A DNA stretch of 64,000 nucleotides from Suillus spraguei (GCA_016800925.1 JABCPU010000008.1:372001-436000); one strand, 5' to 3'; shown: positions 36,933-48,191, counted from the stretch's first letter. Program-made: numbers and translations. Notes: a model not told the origin generated them from the letters alone.

Positions 36933-39300
36933 TTAAAGGATATCTATACCATCTTCCCATTGGTTTTGTTTGCTGGCACCAGCTCTGGGCTTCGAAAATG
37001 CCCCGTTGAAGTCCAGCCGAAGTAATAGCCTTTCAACATGCCGGCGGACTTCTCCCTCTCCCTCAAAACCCTTGTTCCCCTTTCCTCGGATGGACGTGCG
37101 TTGTAATGTTGTTGCATTTGCCACGCTAGCGTTCATCAAGATAGACTTTGATGCATCACCAGTAGCCGTGAAGGGCTGCTGAGAAGTTGAGAGCGACAGC
37201 TGCTCATAGAACAAATCAAGCAGTTTATGAAGGCTCTGTTATATGAGACAGTCAGTGTTAACGGCTAATGCTAAAAATACAAAATAGCACCTCATTGATA
37301 TCTGACACCACCTGAAACCGTTCCTGTACCATAGCACCCACCTTATCATCCCCACCAGGTGCTAAACTCCCCTCAAACAACAACGCAGGCAGGACGTCTC
37401 CGCCCCATCTCTCGACCTGCGCGACAAATCGTTCGCACACCTCGAAAATCGGCCGAAGGATCGCAGTAAGAGCGGGATTAGACAGTAAGCACCCCGTCAG
37501 CAATCGTTCGAGGTACGTCGTATGGATATTTCGCAGCGTTGTGAAATCAAGGTAAGTTGAGGGGTCTGTACTTGCTTGACTGGCAATATTCTGTGAACAG
37601 GGGTGCTTGCCCATGCTTTCTGCACGTCCACGACTTGGGTTCCCCAAGAGATCCTTCAGTCTTCTGAACTCAACATCTACGACGTCGACCATGACATAAC
37701 CAAGAAGTGTGTCAAAAAACCATCCCATATCCCTCACGACGCCCCACCCGCAGCGTAACAGTTCTCTACGCGCTTCGAGGTCTTCGGCAGTACCACCTTC
37801 ACCAAGACCTGTCCATCGCCGTCGTGCACGTTGTGCGTTGGAGAGTGAGGTCCAGCAAGTGTGAATTTGAGTGTGGGTCTTGCGCAACGAAGAAAGGTAG
37901 TTGAAAAGAGCTGCATATATCTGGAGATCCGAAGGGTGCAGAAATAGATCCAGAGGCCAGGTGACATTGTACGATAGTATGAGATTTGTGCCTAAAAGGA
38001 GATCATCAAAGGATGTGACTTCGGGTGAGTTACTAGCGACGGATGAAGATAGTGCTTTGGAATTTGCCAACGAGGGCAAGAGAGGCCTGAGGGGCCCGGA
38101 AGGGAGCTCAAAATGGAGATGTAAGAGTGACGGATCATGTTGGGCCGTTGTGCCAAGTGACGCTCGGAGGAGCGCTAGATTTAAATCTTGTTCTCGAATC
38201 ATTGACGCCGCTCCTGATCGTGTCGTGAGCCGTGATATCTTCAAGCGCTCGATCTCACGGATGAGCGCCAAGCTGAATTCCCCATTGCGCAGAAGGAAAT
38301 AGCTTGCCCTACCGGTCAATTGTTAGCCTACCAGATTCAAATAAAATAAAATAAAACAAAAGCAAAAAGCAAAAAGCAAAAAGCAAAAAGCAAAAAGCAA
38401 AAAAGGAGATCTCGGAAGGATCACGTACAGTGATATAACGGCGTCTTCGACGTCCTTCCGCGTCAGAACGTTGAGCCATAGCCATTCGCTGACATTTGTT
38501 CTGATCTGTGAGATCACGAGGTCAAATTTGTATTGATCCTCGGGCAACACGGTCTCCAGCAGGTTGGCGTATTCAAGCGCCTGCTCGCGCGGCAGTTGAT
38601 TCTGCCACCTCTTGGCTTTTATGGTCGCAATGGCCCGACCTACATAAACGATGGATTCTTTCGTTTGAGGAGAGACGCAAGAGGGTATAGTACCATCCAA
38701 AAGCGTGAAATCTTCCGATGCTAAAGGATCAGAAGAAGCAAGGGACCCATGAACCAGGAAAGCAGACAGCTGGCTCCGCCAGACACGTTGGACGGCGACA
38801 GAAAGGCGTGATATGATATCGGCAATCCGATAGACACCAGTCTTTGAACGGGCGAGCAACATGTCAATTAGGGGACCGGGCTGCCAGTGCTTCTGAGCTT
38901 GTAGCTGATTCATCAAGGTTTCTAGCGCTGTGAGTGGAGAGTCCCATTCTGCAAAAGTCGCTCGTACAGCTGAAAGCGGAACGAAAGATCCGTTTGCAAC
39001 TAGATCAGGATCGCGTTTCAAGACCTTGGCTTCTGTATCTACCACCAGTTTTTCGTACTCGTCCTTTAGGATCTGGTTTAATGTCGCACAGAGCGCGCAG
39101 ACATAACGCGACTTGGACCTGGAGAGAGTTGCACACGCCTTCTTTATGTTGCGGTATCTGGAAGCTATGTGTCCAAGGGCCTCAAGACATTGCTCTTCGC
39201 CTGGATGTAGTAATGGTCTGAAAGCAGGATGTAAATTGTGATCTGTTGGGAACAATGACGAAGAGTGGCCTGCGAGGACTAGCAATACTTCTGCAATCAT
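36933..39300 (-). CDS. GCP4: Gamma-tubulin complex component 4 (Spc97/Spc98 family)
   Basis: Subunit of the gamma-tubulin ring complex that nucleates microtubules at the spindle pole body. The ATG at 39300 gives MIAEVLLVLAGHSSSLFPTD, the usual GCP4-type start, then HPGEEQCLEALGHIASRYRN. Helical bundles follow, including LLARSKTGVYRIADIISRLS, AFLVHGSLASSDPL and SYFLLRNGEFSLALIREIER. The C-terminal gamma-tubulin-binding part has FELPSGPLRPLLP, ILSYNVTWPLDLFLHPSDL, YAALFNYLSSLRKTH and DFTTLRNIHTTYLERLLTGC. Only two introns, one with an AAAAAGC microsatellite. The last exon ends at 36933. Length near 740 residues fits GCP4 rather than the longer GCP5/6. Confidence 0.9.
38361..38405. repeat. Heptanucleotide microsatellite (AAAAAGC)n in a GCP4 intron
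   Basis: Five perfect tandem copies of AAAAAGC followed by an A-run on the plus strand, inside the GCP4 intron (about 38320-38430). The intron's GTACGT donor and GGTAG acceptor are intact. On the coding strand the repeat gives a pyrimidine-rich tract upstream of the acceptor. Confidence 0.9.
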
Positions 39301-39496
39301 GTCAAGATATTCCTAGACGTCAGTTTGGCTGAGAGATGAGCAAGTAAAGCAACCAAAACCCACTTGAACGAGGACCTAAAATCTAAGACTTGGCAGTGGT
39401 TGACTACTGATATTAAAGGCTATTTCTGGACATGTAAGATTATCAGACCACGTGGTCATCAATACCGGTCCATCTGTAACTTAAAACGTACCCACC

Positions 39497-41660
39497 ATGG
39501 CAGACGACGAGCACGAAATTGTAGAACGTCAAGTAGGCAAGGGATTCAAAGCCCGCTTCAACCTCGATGATGCATTCTCAGATGGTGATGGTGAGGATGC
39601 TGATTATGACCTGGAGTTCAGCTCTGCAGCTATCAGGAAACATCTCGCCGAGAACCCGAGTTGGGTGGGAAATGATATCCGAGAAGATGACGGGGAGACA
39701 GAGAATAGCTCTGCGTACGACCATGACACGTCGATATCAACGTTTTATCTTGATGGGGGCTCAAACTCATATTCAGAGTCTAGATCTTCCTCGTCACCAC
39801 CACCGCTGACTGCGGTGCAACCTGATGAGCGGGAGGTTACTCAGGACTTCTCTGATATCACACTCTCAGAAGAACCGAGTGCAAACGGACACTCGACTAG
39901 CCATGAAGATACCCAAGAGGGGGATGGCTCTCCTCCGTGGGATACTTCGTATCCCGCCGTTCATATCGACGTCAGTAGATCACCGCCAAGTCGCGTAATG
40001 GTGAATGGGGGCACAGAAACCAATGGAAAGGATCATCAGGAACACGAGGTGGTACATCCGGTCTCGAATGCATCTTCTTCCCACCTCCCTGCACCTAGTC
40101 ATGATATTCTACCACTACCTCCATCACCATCTTCTCCGTTACCCAACAGCCCAACAGCTCCGGCCGCCATAAGTTCTAGAAGACAAACGTATTCAGCGGG
40201 ACCGAGCGCCTTCCAGAGAGTAATGAGCCAGACACGCCCTCATTTCTTACCTCCGAAGAACCGTCAAGAAGACCAGAAACATATGGCGGACTGGCAGGCC
40301 ATGATGAAACAAAGTCGCGTTGCAGGTCATTTTCTGGTCACATAGATCGTGGTCATATGCTAACTTGATATCAGAGGAGAAACGGCGGAAAGCACTACAA
40401 GAACGACGCTTAGCTCGCGAGCTCAAGATCGAGCAATCCATGTACAAGTGGGAGAAGGAGATACTCCCTGATTGGCGAGTCGTTTATAAGAATCCAAATC
40501 TCCGAAAACTTTGGTGGAACGGTATACCTACGAAACTACGCGCTTCTATGTGGCAACAAGCTGTCGGTAACGCACTCGCTCTAAGCAAAGGTAGGCACAC
40601 GCACATCTTTCTCAGTATGTGGCCTTCATTGTGTTTCAAGATAACTTCAGGAGCTGTCTCAGTAGAGCTACCCGCGCACTTTCGTCCGGCTCATTTCCTG
40701 CCGAAACATTACAGGCCGTCGAGCAAGATATCTTGTCCACCCTTCCCGCCCTGCACATCTTCCACCCCAAAACTGGGCCACTGTACCAGGACCTCAGAGA
40801 TATGTTATGCGCATGGGTTGTTGCTCGTGCAGACGAGGGTCTGGGATATGTGCACGGGACCGCCAAGGTCGCCGGGATGATATTAATCAACATGAAGCCA
40901 CAGCAAGGCTTCGTAGTGATGAGAAATCTCTTGGAGAGACATTGCATGAGGTCATTATATGGTAGCGTTGCTGCTAAAGATGACGTGAGTGCCGCAGATT
41001 GGCTTAGATCAGAATCTGACTGAATCACAGTGTTTTAGGTTGAAGCCTATTATCGGTAAGCATAAGGACATGAGTGAAAGCATTTATGTTTATACTGCTG
41101 TTCAGGATATTCGACACGCTCTTAGCTGACTGCATGCCAAAAAGTAAGGCTCTATTTACCATCTTTCACCCGTTCGGCTTAACTCATTTTTCTCTAGTAT
41201 ACTTCAATTTCAAGCAGCACCAGATATCACCTGGTGCATATCTCCCTGACTGGCTTATCCCGCTATTCCTGGACCACTTGCCCTTCGAAGCATGCGCACG
41301 CCTATGGGATATTCTCTTACTAGAAGGGGATTCCTTTCTTTTTCGCGCTGCTCTAGCTGTTCTGGCGGTCCTTGAACCTCGATTATTCTTCCCCGACCGA
41401 CAGGAGCTTCTAGACCTCCTCCGGTGGGTACTCATTAGTTTTGTTATTACATAGCTCAAATTCAATGTTACCATTACAGAGGTGAAAATAAAGCTGCGCT
41501 AGAAGTAGCCAAACGGGAGGGGCGTTTACTGGATGGTGCAAAATATGACATCTACGGCGTTGACGAAGAGACGCTTTGGGAACGTATTGATAGCATGGAG
41601 GACTGGTGGAAGGAGTCTACATGGAAACGTCTGACACAACGAGAACTGCCAGATTTGTAG
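39497..41660 (+). CDS. TBC-domain protein with degenerate catalytic fingers
   Basis: Rab GTPase-activating-protein family member. The ATG at 39497 starts MADDEHEIVERQVGKGFKAR. About 270 acidic, Ser/Pro-rich residues come first. After a coiled basic segment (EEKRRKALQERRLARELK) the TBC domain opens with PNLRKLWWNGIPTKLRASMW. The arginine-finger motif (IxxDxxR) reads VEQDILSTLPALHIF, without Arg, and the glutamine-finger motif (YxQG) reads YVHG. The rest, KVAGMILINMKPQQGFVVM, PDWLIPLFLDHLP and RLWDILLLEGDSFLFRAALA, is a normal TBC C-half. Family knowledge says both fingers drive GTP hydrolysis, so GAP activity is doubtful; a Rab-binding role is possible. Six or more introns in phase. The TAG is at 41658. 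Confidence 0.88.
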
Positions 41661-41937
41661 ATTGAAGAATGCACATCGTGCTCGAGTCATCATGAGGAGA
41701 AAAGTTATTGCCAGTATACTACAAGGATGTGCAGAGCAGGCAGCTCAAGTGACAGACACATGTAATGCAGATATAAAATAGGATCAACGAACTGTTTCTA
41801 ACCAGCGAGGTTAACTGATTCTCTGTAATCAGTCAATCCATCAGCTGAGCAGCGGGAACAAGCTAGGTTTGCAGCTTCATCGAAGATAGTGTATTTGTAG
41901 CGCGTCATGAAAGTATTACTACAGGTACCGCATGAAT

Positions 41938-43084
41938 TTATCCAGCACTATCTTCATCCTCATCATCTTCCACCGCATCCTTGTAGAATGCGTACATTCT
42001 CCGTCGATTTGCGTCCCGAGTTTCTGTTTCGCTTGCTACGTCGAATATTTTTTGTAATATTGACTTACGCACAGCATCTACATCCGTTGCTTGATCACTA
42101 TCTGAGCTAGGGGTGCAGGCGTTGAGCAGTAGTTTCGAGTAATCAGGAGATGATGTGCGCGCTTTCTTGCGGCTTGGAGGACCCGAAGACAATTTCAGTG
42201 AATTACGCAATGGCTCGAACAATGACGATTGAATATGTTTGTAAGTCGTGTTTGTGGGCGTTCGTGCAGCGAGGACGATGAAAGGCGACAGCAGCGTAGA
42301 CAGTGGAGCTGGAGGTGGTGATTCCGAGTTCATTAGTGCTTTGTCAAGCTCCTCGAGGTATATCTCCGATAAGTGGAATGCAAGACTGGCTGGTATGCGT
42401 ATATCGTTTGGACTGCAAGAATAGCTGTAGTCTGCTTTCTGATATTTGTACGAGGACTTCTCACCATATCGGCCCATTGGGGCCAGCTAATATCGAGTTG
42501 TACTCCTCGACGGTGGCGCTATCCCATTTTGTCCGCAAGAGAAATCTGAAGCTCGCATTCACGAACTTCCTGACGAGCATATAATATTTGTCCATCCTTG
42601 AAGCCAAAATTAGTATGTGAAACATAACGGTGTAAAATCACCGCACCCACCGAAGACGATCAATCCCATTCCATTCTCTAATCGTCATTGTCCAAAATCC
42701 CCGCAGAAAATTGAGTGACGAAGGTACGTCAGTGATCGTAAGTATGAGCTCCGCTAGCTCCCCTGCTAGTGCCTGCTGTACGAGTGGTTTGTCTGACATC
42801 CAGAAACCTGGAATATGGCATCAGATATGACGCGGACGATCGAGGATGGATGTGGAGACATACAATAGAATATTCCCTTCCATAGCTTAGCCATTTCAAG
42901 ATCAGGCAATACATTTTCGGAGTCACTGGACAGGAAAACAGCAAGGTTTTTTACGGCTTTATCCCGTGTTTTCTTATCTGCATGAAGTCAGCGAAGAAGG
43001 ATAAGTATCTATGCCTTTTGGCACACCTGAGGATGCAAGGTATTTGCCCAGAGGCGGAACGACAGGAGTGGATGCAGCAGACAT
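41938..43084 (-). CDS. RRP1: RRP1 / Nop52 ribosomal RNA processing protein
   Basis: Nucleolar factor for 27S pre-rRNA processing and 60S maturation. The ATG at 43084 gives MSAASTPVVPPLGKYLASS. After an intron it continues DKKTRDKAVKNLAVFLSSD, MAKLWKGIFYCFWMSDKPL, LVQQALAGELAELILT, FLRGFWTMTIREWNGIDRLR, MDKYYMLVRKFVNASFRFLL and ILAGPNGP, all hallmarks of Nop52. Then come NDIRIPASLAFHLSEIYLEEL and STLLSPFIVLAARTPTN. The tail is charged and acidic (DAVEDDEDEDSAG). Five or so introns, all in phase. The divergent 5-hydroxyisourate hydrolase starts 240 bp away. CACGTG lies about 47 bp upstream of the ATG. Confidence 0.92.
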
Positions 43085-43324
43085 GAACATTCGATGTCAA
43101 AATCTTGACGGATTCTCATTGCCAAAAGAGCACGTGATTTTACGCCAAAGAGGAGTAGCACCCATTCTGAGCCAACAGGAGAGGAGCAGGTGATCATCAA
43201 TCACGACGACGACGAGCGGTGGATTTTCTCCGCATTTTGGAGCTCTTTCACGTGGCTTTTGGAGCTCAGAGACTACATATAAAGGGCCTTGCAGGCAGGA
43301 CTCCCACTGGCAGTGATCGTCGTC

Positions 43325-43879
43325 ATGTCAAAGGGACCCATCACATGCCACGGTGAGCACTTGCGACAAGGAGATACTGCTGGTGTTCATTGACATTATA
43401 AAGTCCTTGATGTCTCTCTTGGAAGACCAGCAGAGGGGGTGGAGGTTAGCATCCAGACCTACCATAAAGGACAAAGAAATGTCGACATCTTCAATCCATT
43501 TGCACATGGGTACGTCGGTCATCTTGAATACCCACTCACCGGTCGACCATCGCACTTTTGCAGCGCTACAGATGCTGATGGGCGATGCTTGAACCTTTTG
43601 CCTCCACGAGGATCCGATGAGGCGAGGTTGCAGGATAAACAAGTGGGTGCTGGGACTTACAAGATCGTCTTCAAGACGAAGGAGTATTTTGAAAAGACAG
43701 GCAGGAAATGTTTCTATCCCTGGGTGGAGGTGAGATTGGTTTACTAGTCAGACGGTACTTGTTCCAAGTCATCTTACTCATGCACACAGATCACTTTCGA
43801 GATCGAAAATCCCGAAGAACATTACCACATCCCACTTTTGATTAGCCCGTATTCCTTCACCACTTATAGGGGAAGTTGA
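43325..43879 (+). CDS. 5-hydroxyisourate hydrolase (transthyretin-like)
   Basis: Hydrolyses 5-hydroxyisourate, the urate oxidase product, in purine degradation. The ATG at 43325 gives MSKGPITCH, and across a 49-nt intron VLDVSLGRPAEGVEV follows. Next come FNPFAHG, TDADGRCLNLLPP, GAGTYKIVFKTKEYFEKTGR and the C-terminal signature YHIPLLISPYSFTTYRGS, ending at the TGA at 43877. The N-terminal His, central Arg and C-terminal YRGS are the active-site elements of the family. An internal 54-nt segment (GTACGT...TGCAG) starting near 43512 is a likely intron. It is a multiple of three with no stop, so a retained form would read through. I see no peroxisomal signal. Confidence 0.92.
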
Positions 43880-44068
43880 GTGTATGTGAACTGAAATGAT
43901 TGAGGAAAGCCGTGATCCAGACAGACATTGTATTACATCGTTACCTTGTTATAATAATGATCCCCCACAAATACAATGACCATGATGATCTTCGAATACA
44001 AAATAATGCCAGTGGAAAACAAGGATCATGGTGAACAGATGAGAACGTCTACACGCATCTAACAAACA

Positions 44069-44876
44069 TCATACAAGGACCTTGTGATATGTCACACCCT
44101 TGATATTACCACCGCGCATGGATGTCTTAACATTGTACAGGAATTGTTCGCGATTCTTTCGTAGTTCTTCTGCTGCCTCTGTAAAACGTAGTCAGACAAG
44201 CTCATGCATCTGGAAGCAAATCTAGCGAACCCTTGTTCAATGGATCATCTGCATTAGGCTCCAAGAAAAGGTACTGCAAGCCAACCATGACCGAGTTCAA
44301 GTTTAAGACAGGTTTCCAGTCTTCTCGGAGAATATTCAAACACACATTTCCCTCGAGGTCGACGTTTGGATGGTATATCTATGTCAAACAGACTTAAAAT
44401 AGCCTAGCTTTTTAGGCAAAGAAAACACACCGTTTGCATGCACTTGACCTTGGGTGGCTCGTGTGGATAGTTGGTGTTGATGGTGAAAGAGAAAGAGAAA
44501 GCACCACCCTTATACATTCCTGGCGAGTTTGGTAAGTAAGGCAGGTATTTTCAGTATTCAACAGAAACACCTTCATCAGGGGTGATGGTGAGAGTGAAGT
44601 TCAGGAGGTCGGTGGGGTCCGGGAAGTCAGTCTTCATGGTGGGTGGGAGGTCAAGTTCGGTCAGATCTGACATCGTGTACATTCGACTCATGAATTCATG
44701 AAACACAAAACAGGAAAGCTGGTACGAACCTTTCTGCACTCGTATCTGTGCAGCACTTGTTTTCGGTCTCTTCTTGGTTGCAGCGTCCTCATTCTTCTTC
44801 ATACTCCATATCTAAGCTCATTAGGATCGTGAGCTAACTGTATAGAACTCTGGTACGATTTACAGACCTTGATCAT
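44069..44876 (-). CDS. UBC12: NEDD8-conjugating enzyme UBC12
   Basis: E2 enzyme that transfers NEDD8/Rub1 to cullins, which activates SCF ligases. The ATG at 44876 starts [18 protein letters not shown], the UBC12-type N-terminal extension that docks to the NEDD8 E1. It continues [57 protein letters not shown], and [20 protein letters not shown] with the catalytic Cys in [25 protein letters not shown] follows to the stop at 44069. Six introns, all phase-consistent; the first exon is only ATG plus two codons. Confidence 0.95.
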
Positions 44877-45397
44877 GATAACAGCAGTCTAAAGGGAGTG
44901 TACAAGTGATAGTTGTGGCGAAAAGTGTCTACTTTACAATGGGAGGTGGAAGGGCGAACTAGTACGGAATGTGCCGAAACAGCGGCTGCCTTCCACTGCC
45001 TTTGACGTGCTTGCAAGCCTCCTCGAGGAGGCCTCGTGCGCATTTTTGACGGCTTTCATGTTCGGGCGGTATAAATGTCATATCGGAAGAGATTGTCTCT
45101 GACATCAAGAAGTTTCGCTACCAAATTCACGTTGCCTTGCTCGGTCGTCGGAACGGTTCAGCCCACAGACTATTTACATGGAAAGTCGGCTACATATGTA
45201 TTCTAGCCGTTAGCGCCAGGAGCTGCGCACACCTTGAATTGGGGATCTTGGCTGGACGAAGGTATCCTCTGATGGGTTCTACCCTTGAACTTGCTCTTCT
45301 TGAGAGTAGCTGAGAGCAAGAGCTGAGCTGTCTACGATTAGAACCTGTGACTTGTTTTATAAAGATCTGATTATCATTACATTCACCGACTTCCACC
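44877..45397. other. Divergent promoter region, UBC12 and Fe/2OG oxygenase
   Basis: About 520 bp without coding signal. Contains a perfect 16-bp GC-rich palindrome at 45017-45032. Confidence 0.5.
45017..45032. promoter_or_regulatory. 16-bp perfect palindrome with central CTCGAG
   Basis: GCCTCCTCGAGGAGGC is identical to its own reverse complement. It lies between divergent genes, about 140 bp upstream of the UBC12 start and 365 bp upstream of the oxygenase start. Symmetry suggests a dimeric factor site, but no factor is known. Confidence 0.4.
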
Positions 45398-46794
45398 ATG
45401 TCGACGCTATCAGAAACCCTTCCAGTCATTGACCTCGATGTTTTCTTATCTCAACCTACACAATCGATCAGAGTGCAAGAGGAATGCAACAAGGTTTGCC
45501 TCTTAGTACCATACCAGCCATGATCTGGCTTGTCCTGATCACTCAAGTTACAGGCTGCTGATGCATTGATCACATACGGGGCGCTCCTTGTTCATGATTC
45601 TCGCGTATCAGAGAAAGACAATGACACTTTCCTTGATCTCATCGAGGACTATTTCGCGCAGCCTATCGAGGACTTGCAGAAGGATGAGCGACCAGAGATT
45701 CATTATCAGGTTGGAGTCACCCTTGAGAATACAGAGAAGCCAAAATGTGCTGTGGATGAGCCGTGCTTGGATATTATCGCCAACTTGGACCCAGCCGAAC
45801 GGCCATTAGATATCTCGGGGCACCATCCTGACCCCAAGTGCAGGTTCTTCTGGAAAATGGGAACTCCCCCTCCATATGAGACCGAATACCCGGCGCTTAA
45901 TGCTCCAAATGTCGTGCCGCAGACACCTGGCGTCAGTGAGAAGTGGGAATTCACCATGAGAAATGGGGACATTCCATGAAGAATGCGTGAGTCTTACAGA
46001 CGTGTTATTTATAGGCTGTAGCTTACACAAACAACAGTGTCGAGAATATCGCAGAAATGACAGCGATCGGTCTCGGACTTCCTCGAGAGTTTATCAAGGA
46101 CGCAGGGAAATATGGGTCAGTATTTCGTACATCATTCCACGGAATATTACATTGATGCGATGGATAGCCCTCATCTACTTGGCCCAACGGCTTCTGATTT
46201 GGTGAAGTATGGGATAAAGGATACCATACTTGCCGGCTTTCACACAGACCTCAATTGCTTAACGATCCACGGTCGTTCACGGTATCCTGGACTCAACATC
46301 TGGGCGCGTAATACCGGAAAGCGCATCCCCGTTAGGTTCCCACCCACTGGTCGTTACCTACTCGTGCAAGCAGGAAAACAAATCGAACATTTAACTGGAG
46401 GCCTTATCAAAGCTGGGTTTCATGAGGTGGTCGTAAACGAAGCTACACTACAGGTTATACACTACAAAATTCTATGGTGAAAGTGGAAGCTGACTATATT
46501 TTTCCAGACTGTCGAGCGACGTAAAGAGAGTCATCCTGATCGGCCAAATATTCGCATATCATCAACATTTTTTTGGCATCTCTCGTCCGATTATGAACTC
46601 GTTCCGATCCCTAAGCTATCTGAGCGTGCAAATGCGTTCAATTCGAGCCAGACAGCTAATAAGCATATGACTTATGAGCGGATGAAGGTTGGACAGCAGG
46701 TTCAAAAGTGAGTGCCAAATGTTACCACCCCGAAGCTTCTGACACCTTACTAATATCTTGCAGTGAACTCAAACATATTGCTCTCATGGCATAA
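45398..46794 (+). CDS. 2-oxoglutarate/Fe(II) oxygenase, isopenicillin-N-synthase-like (one apparent -1 frameshift)
   Basis: Non-heme iron oxygenase of unknown substrate. The ATG at 45398 gives MSTLSETLPVIDLDVFLSQP, the N-terminal DIOX_N start. The iron ligands are His and Asp in GFHTDLNCLTIHG and the distal His in LTGGLIKAGFHEVVV; the 2OG-binding Arg/Ser is in NIRISSTFFWHL. The C-terminus is ELKHIALMA with TAA at 46792. Near 45961 the frame ...EFTMRN runs into a stop. One extra A gives EFTMRKWGHSMKNA, joining VENIAEMTAIGLGLPREFIK as the family expects. Five introns. The stop codon is immediately followed by the first direct repeat of the foldback region. Confidence 0.85.
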
Positions 46795-46798
46795 ACAC

Positions 46799-47070
46799 TT
46801 GATCATTGTATGTATAGGGTATGTCCGACGTGTGCATGGAAAGGTATCTAACTTCATCCAAGTATTATACTTGGTAGTTCTTCTCCCTCTATTGCAATGC
46901 ATGAAACTATGATATTGTCCATAGGGTTGTCCTCTGAAGCAATATCCGATGTCTGGAGCTCCCCCTTCTTGTTGCTCAGAGTGAATATAGCAAGAATCGG
47001 GGGATCCCGCGCCAAGGCCCCACTCCAAGTGCACTGGATGGATCCTGCAAGAACATCCAGTGAGAAAATT
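46799..47070. repeat. Direct repeat 1 flanking the foldback element
   Basis: About 272 bp aligned, with scattered substitutions and small indels, to 47758-48038. Shared blocks include TTGATCATT, AGGGTATGTCCG, ATACTTGGTAGTTCT, TGCAATGCATGAAAC, GTCTGGAGCTCCCCCTTCTT and AACATCCAGTGAG. It starts five bases after the oxygenase stop codon and so forms its 3' UTR. Confidence 0.8.
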
Positions 47071-47098
47071 GAATTGAATAAAATACTACAGTAAATAC

Positions 47099-47753
47099 TA
47101 TCAAGATATGTTCCTCTTATCTATCATTACATACTTATCATACACGTTTCATCCACGTTCATTTTTCGTTCTCCGTTCAAACGATCCTCTAATATTCAGC
47201 GTCCATAGAATTCTTTTCCCTCAGTCTTTCCAACTAAGACTGAGGTGAGCTACTTACTACGACTTGAACATCATACTTAGTACAACGATGTATAGTTCTC
47301 ACTCTCTCGTTTTAGTATAACCTTCATATGTATTTTCCAACTAGACTGATTCTCACTATCTCGTTTCTAGTTCGGAAAGAATCGGAAGGCTCAGATGTAG
47401 GATGGGTAGAAGGGAAAACAAATGAAAGTCCTAGTCTGAGCCAGGGCTCATAACCTGTGAGAGAACGGAGGCGGTCGAACTAGAAACGAGAGAGTGAGAC
47501 TCAACTAGTGGAAGAACACTATGACAGGTCATACTAGAAACGAGAGAGTGAGAACTATACATCATTAGTACTAAGTATGATGTTCAAGTCGTAGTAAGTA
47601 GCTCACCTCAGTCTTAGTTGGAAAGACTGAGGGAAAAGACTTCTATGGATGCTGAATATTAGAGGATCGTTTGAACGGAGAACGAAAATATGAACGTGGA
47701 TGAAACGTGTATGATAAGTATGTAATGATAGATAAGAGGAACATATCTTGATA
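47099..47753. mobile_element. Foldback (long inverted repeat) element
   Basis: Left arm 47099-47374 and right arm 47475-47753 are near-perfect inverted copies (about 276 bp; highly similar over the outer 215 bp and looser inside) around a 100-bp centre. Each arm contains its own 27-nt hairpin (left arm 47219-47245, arms CCTCAGTCTT and AAGACTGAGG) and two copies of a CTCACTCTCTCGTTT-like motif. No transposase frame exists, so it is non-autonomous. Flanks (AAATAC on the left, AATATT on the right) are not an exact target duplication. Confidence 0.85.
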
Positions 47754-47757
47754 AATA

Positions 47758-48038
47758 TTGATCATTTTATATGTGTAGGGTATGTCCGGTGTATGCATGG
47801 CAAGGTATCTGACTTCACCTAAGTATCATACTTGGTAGTTCTATTTCTCTCTGTTGCAATGCATGAAACCACGATATCGTCTATATAGGGTCGTCCCTTC
47901 GGAGTGATATCCAATGTCTGGAGCTCCCCCTTCTTTTTGCTCGGAATGAATGTAGCAAGAATCGGAGGATTCTTCTCCCCGCTCCGGGTGCACTGGATAG
48001 ATATCACCTATCTTCCAGAAACATCCAGTGAGTAAATT
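47758..48038. repeat. Direct repeat 2 flanking the foldback element
   Basis: Second copy of the 272-bp direct repeat, starting four bases after the foldback. It differs from copy 1 at many positions and has a short insertion near 48000. Confidence 0.8.
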
Positions 48039-48191
48039 CTCATTCGCACCATAGCAAGAAGTCGTACTTTTTTTCCCGACCAATTTGTTTGCCACAAGAG
48101 AGGCATCTTCTTGTTAAGGCGCCACACAGACTGAAACTGTCAGGTTCAGGGATATTATATGAAATTCATGTTGATCTAATGGGGCAGCACC

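Noticed and set aside
47099..47753. CRISPR array or phage-type repeat
   Set aside because: The repeats are two long inverted arms, not short direct repeats with spacers, and the context is a fungal nuclear genome.
46799..48038. LTR retrotransposon with 272-bp LTRs
   Set aside because: The direct repeats lack TG...CA ends, a primer-binding site and any gag/pol sequence between them; the interior is only the foldback.
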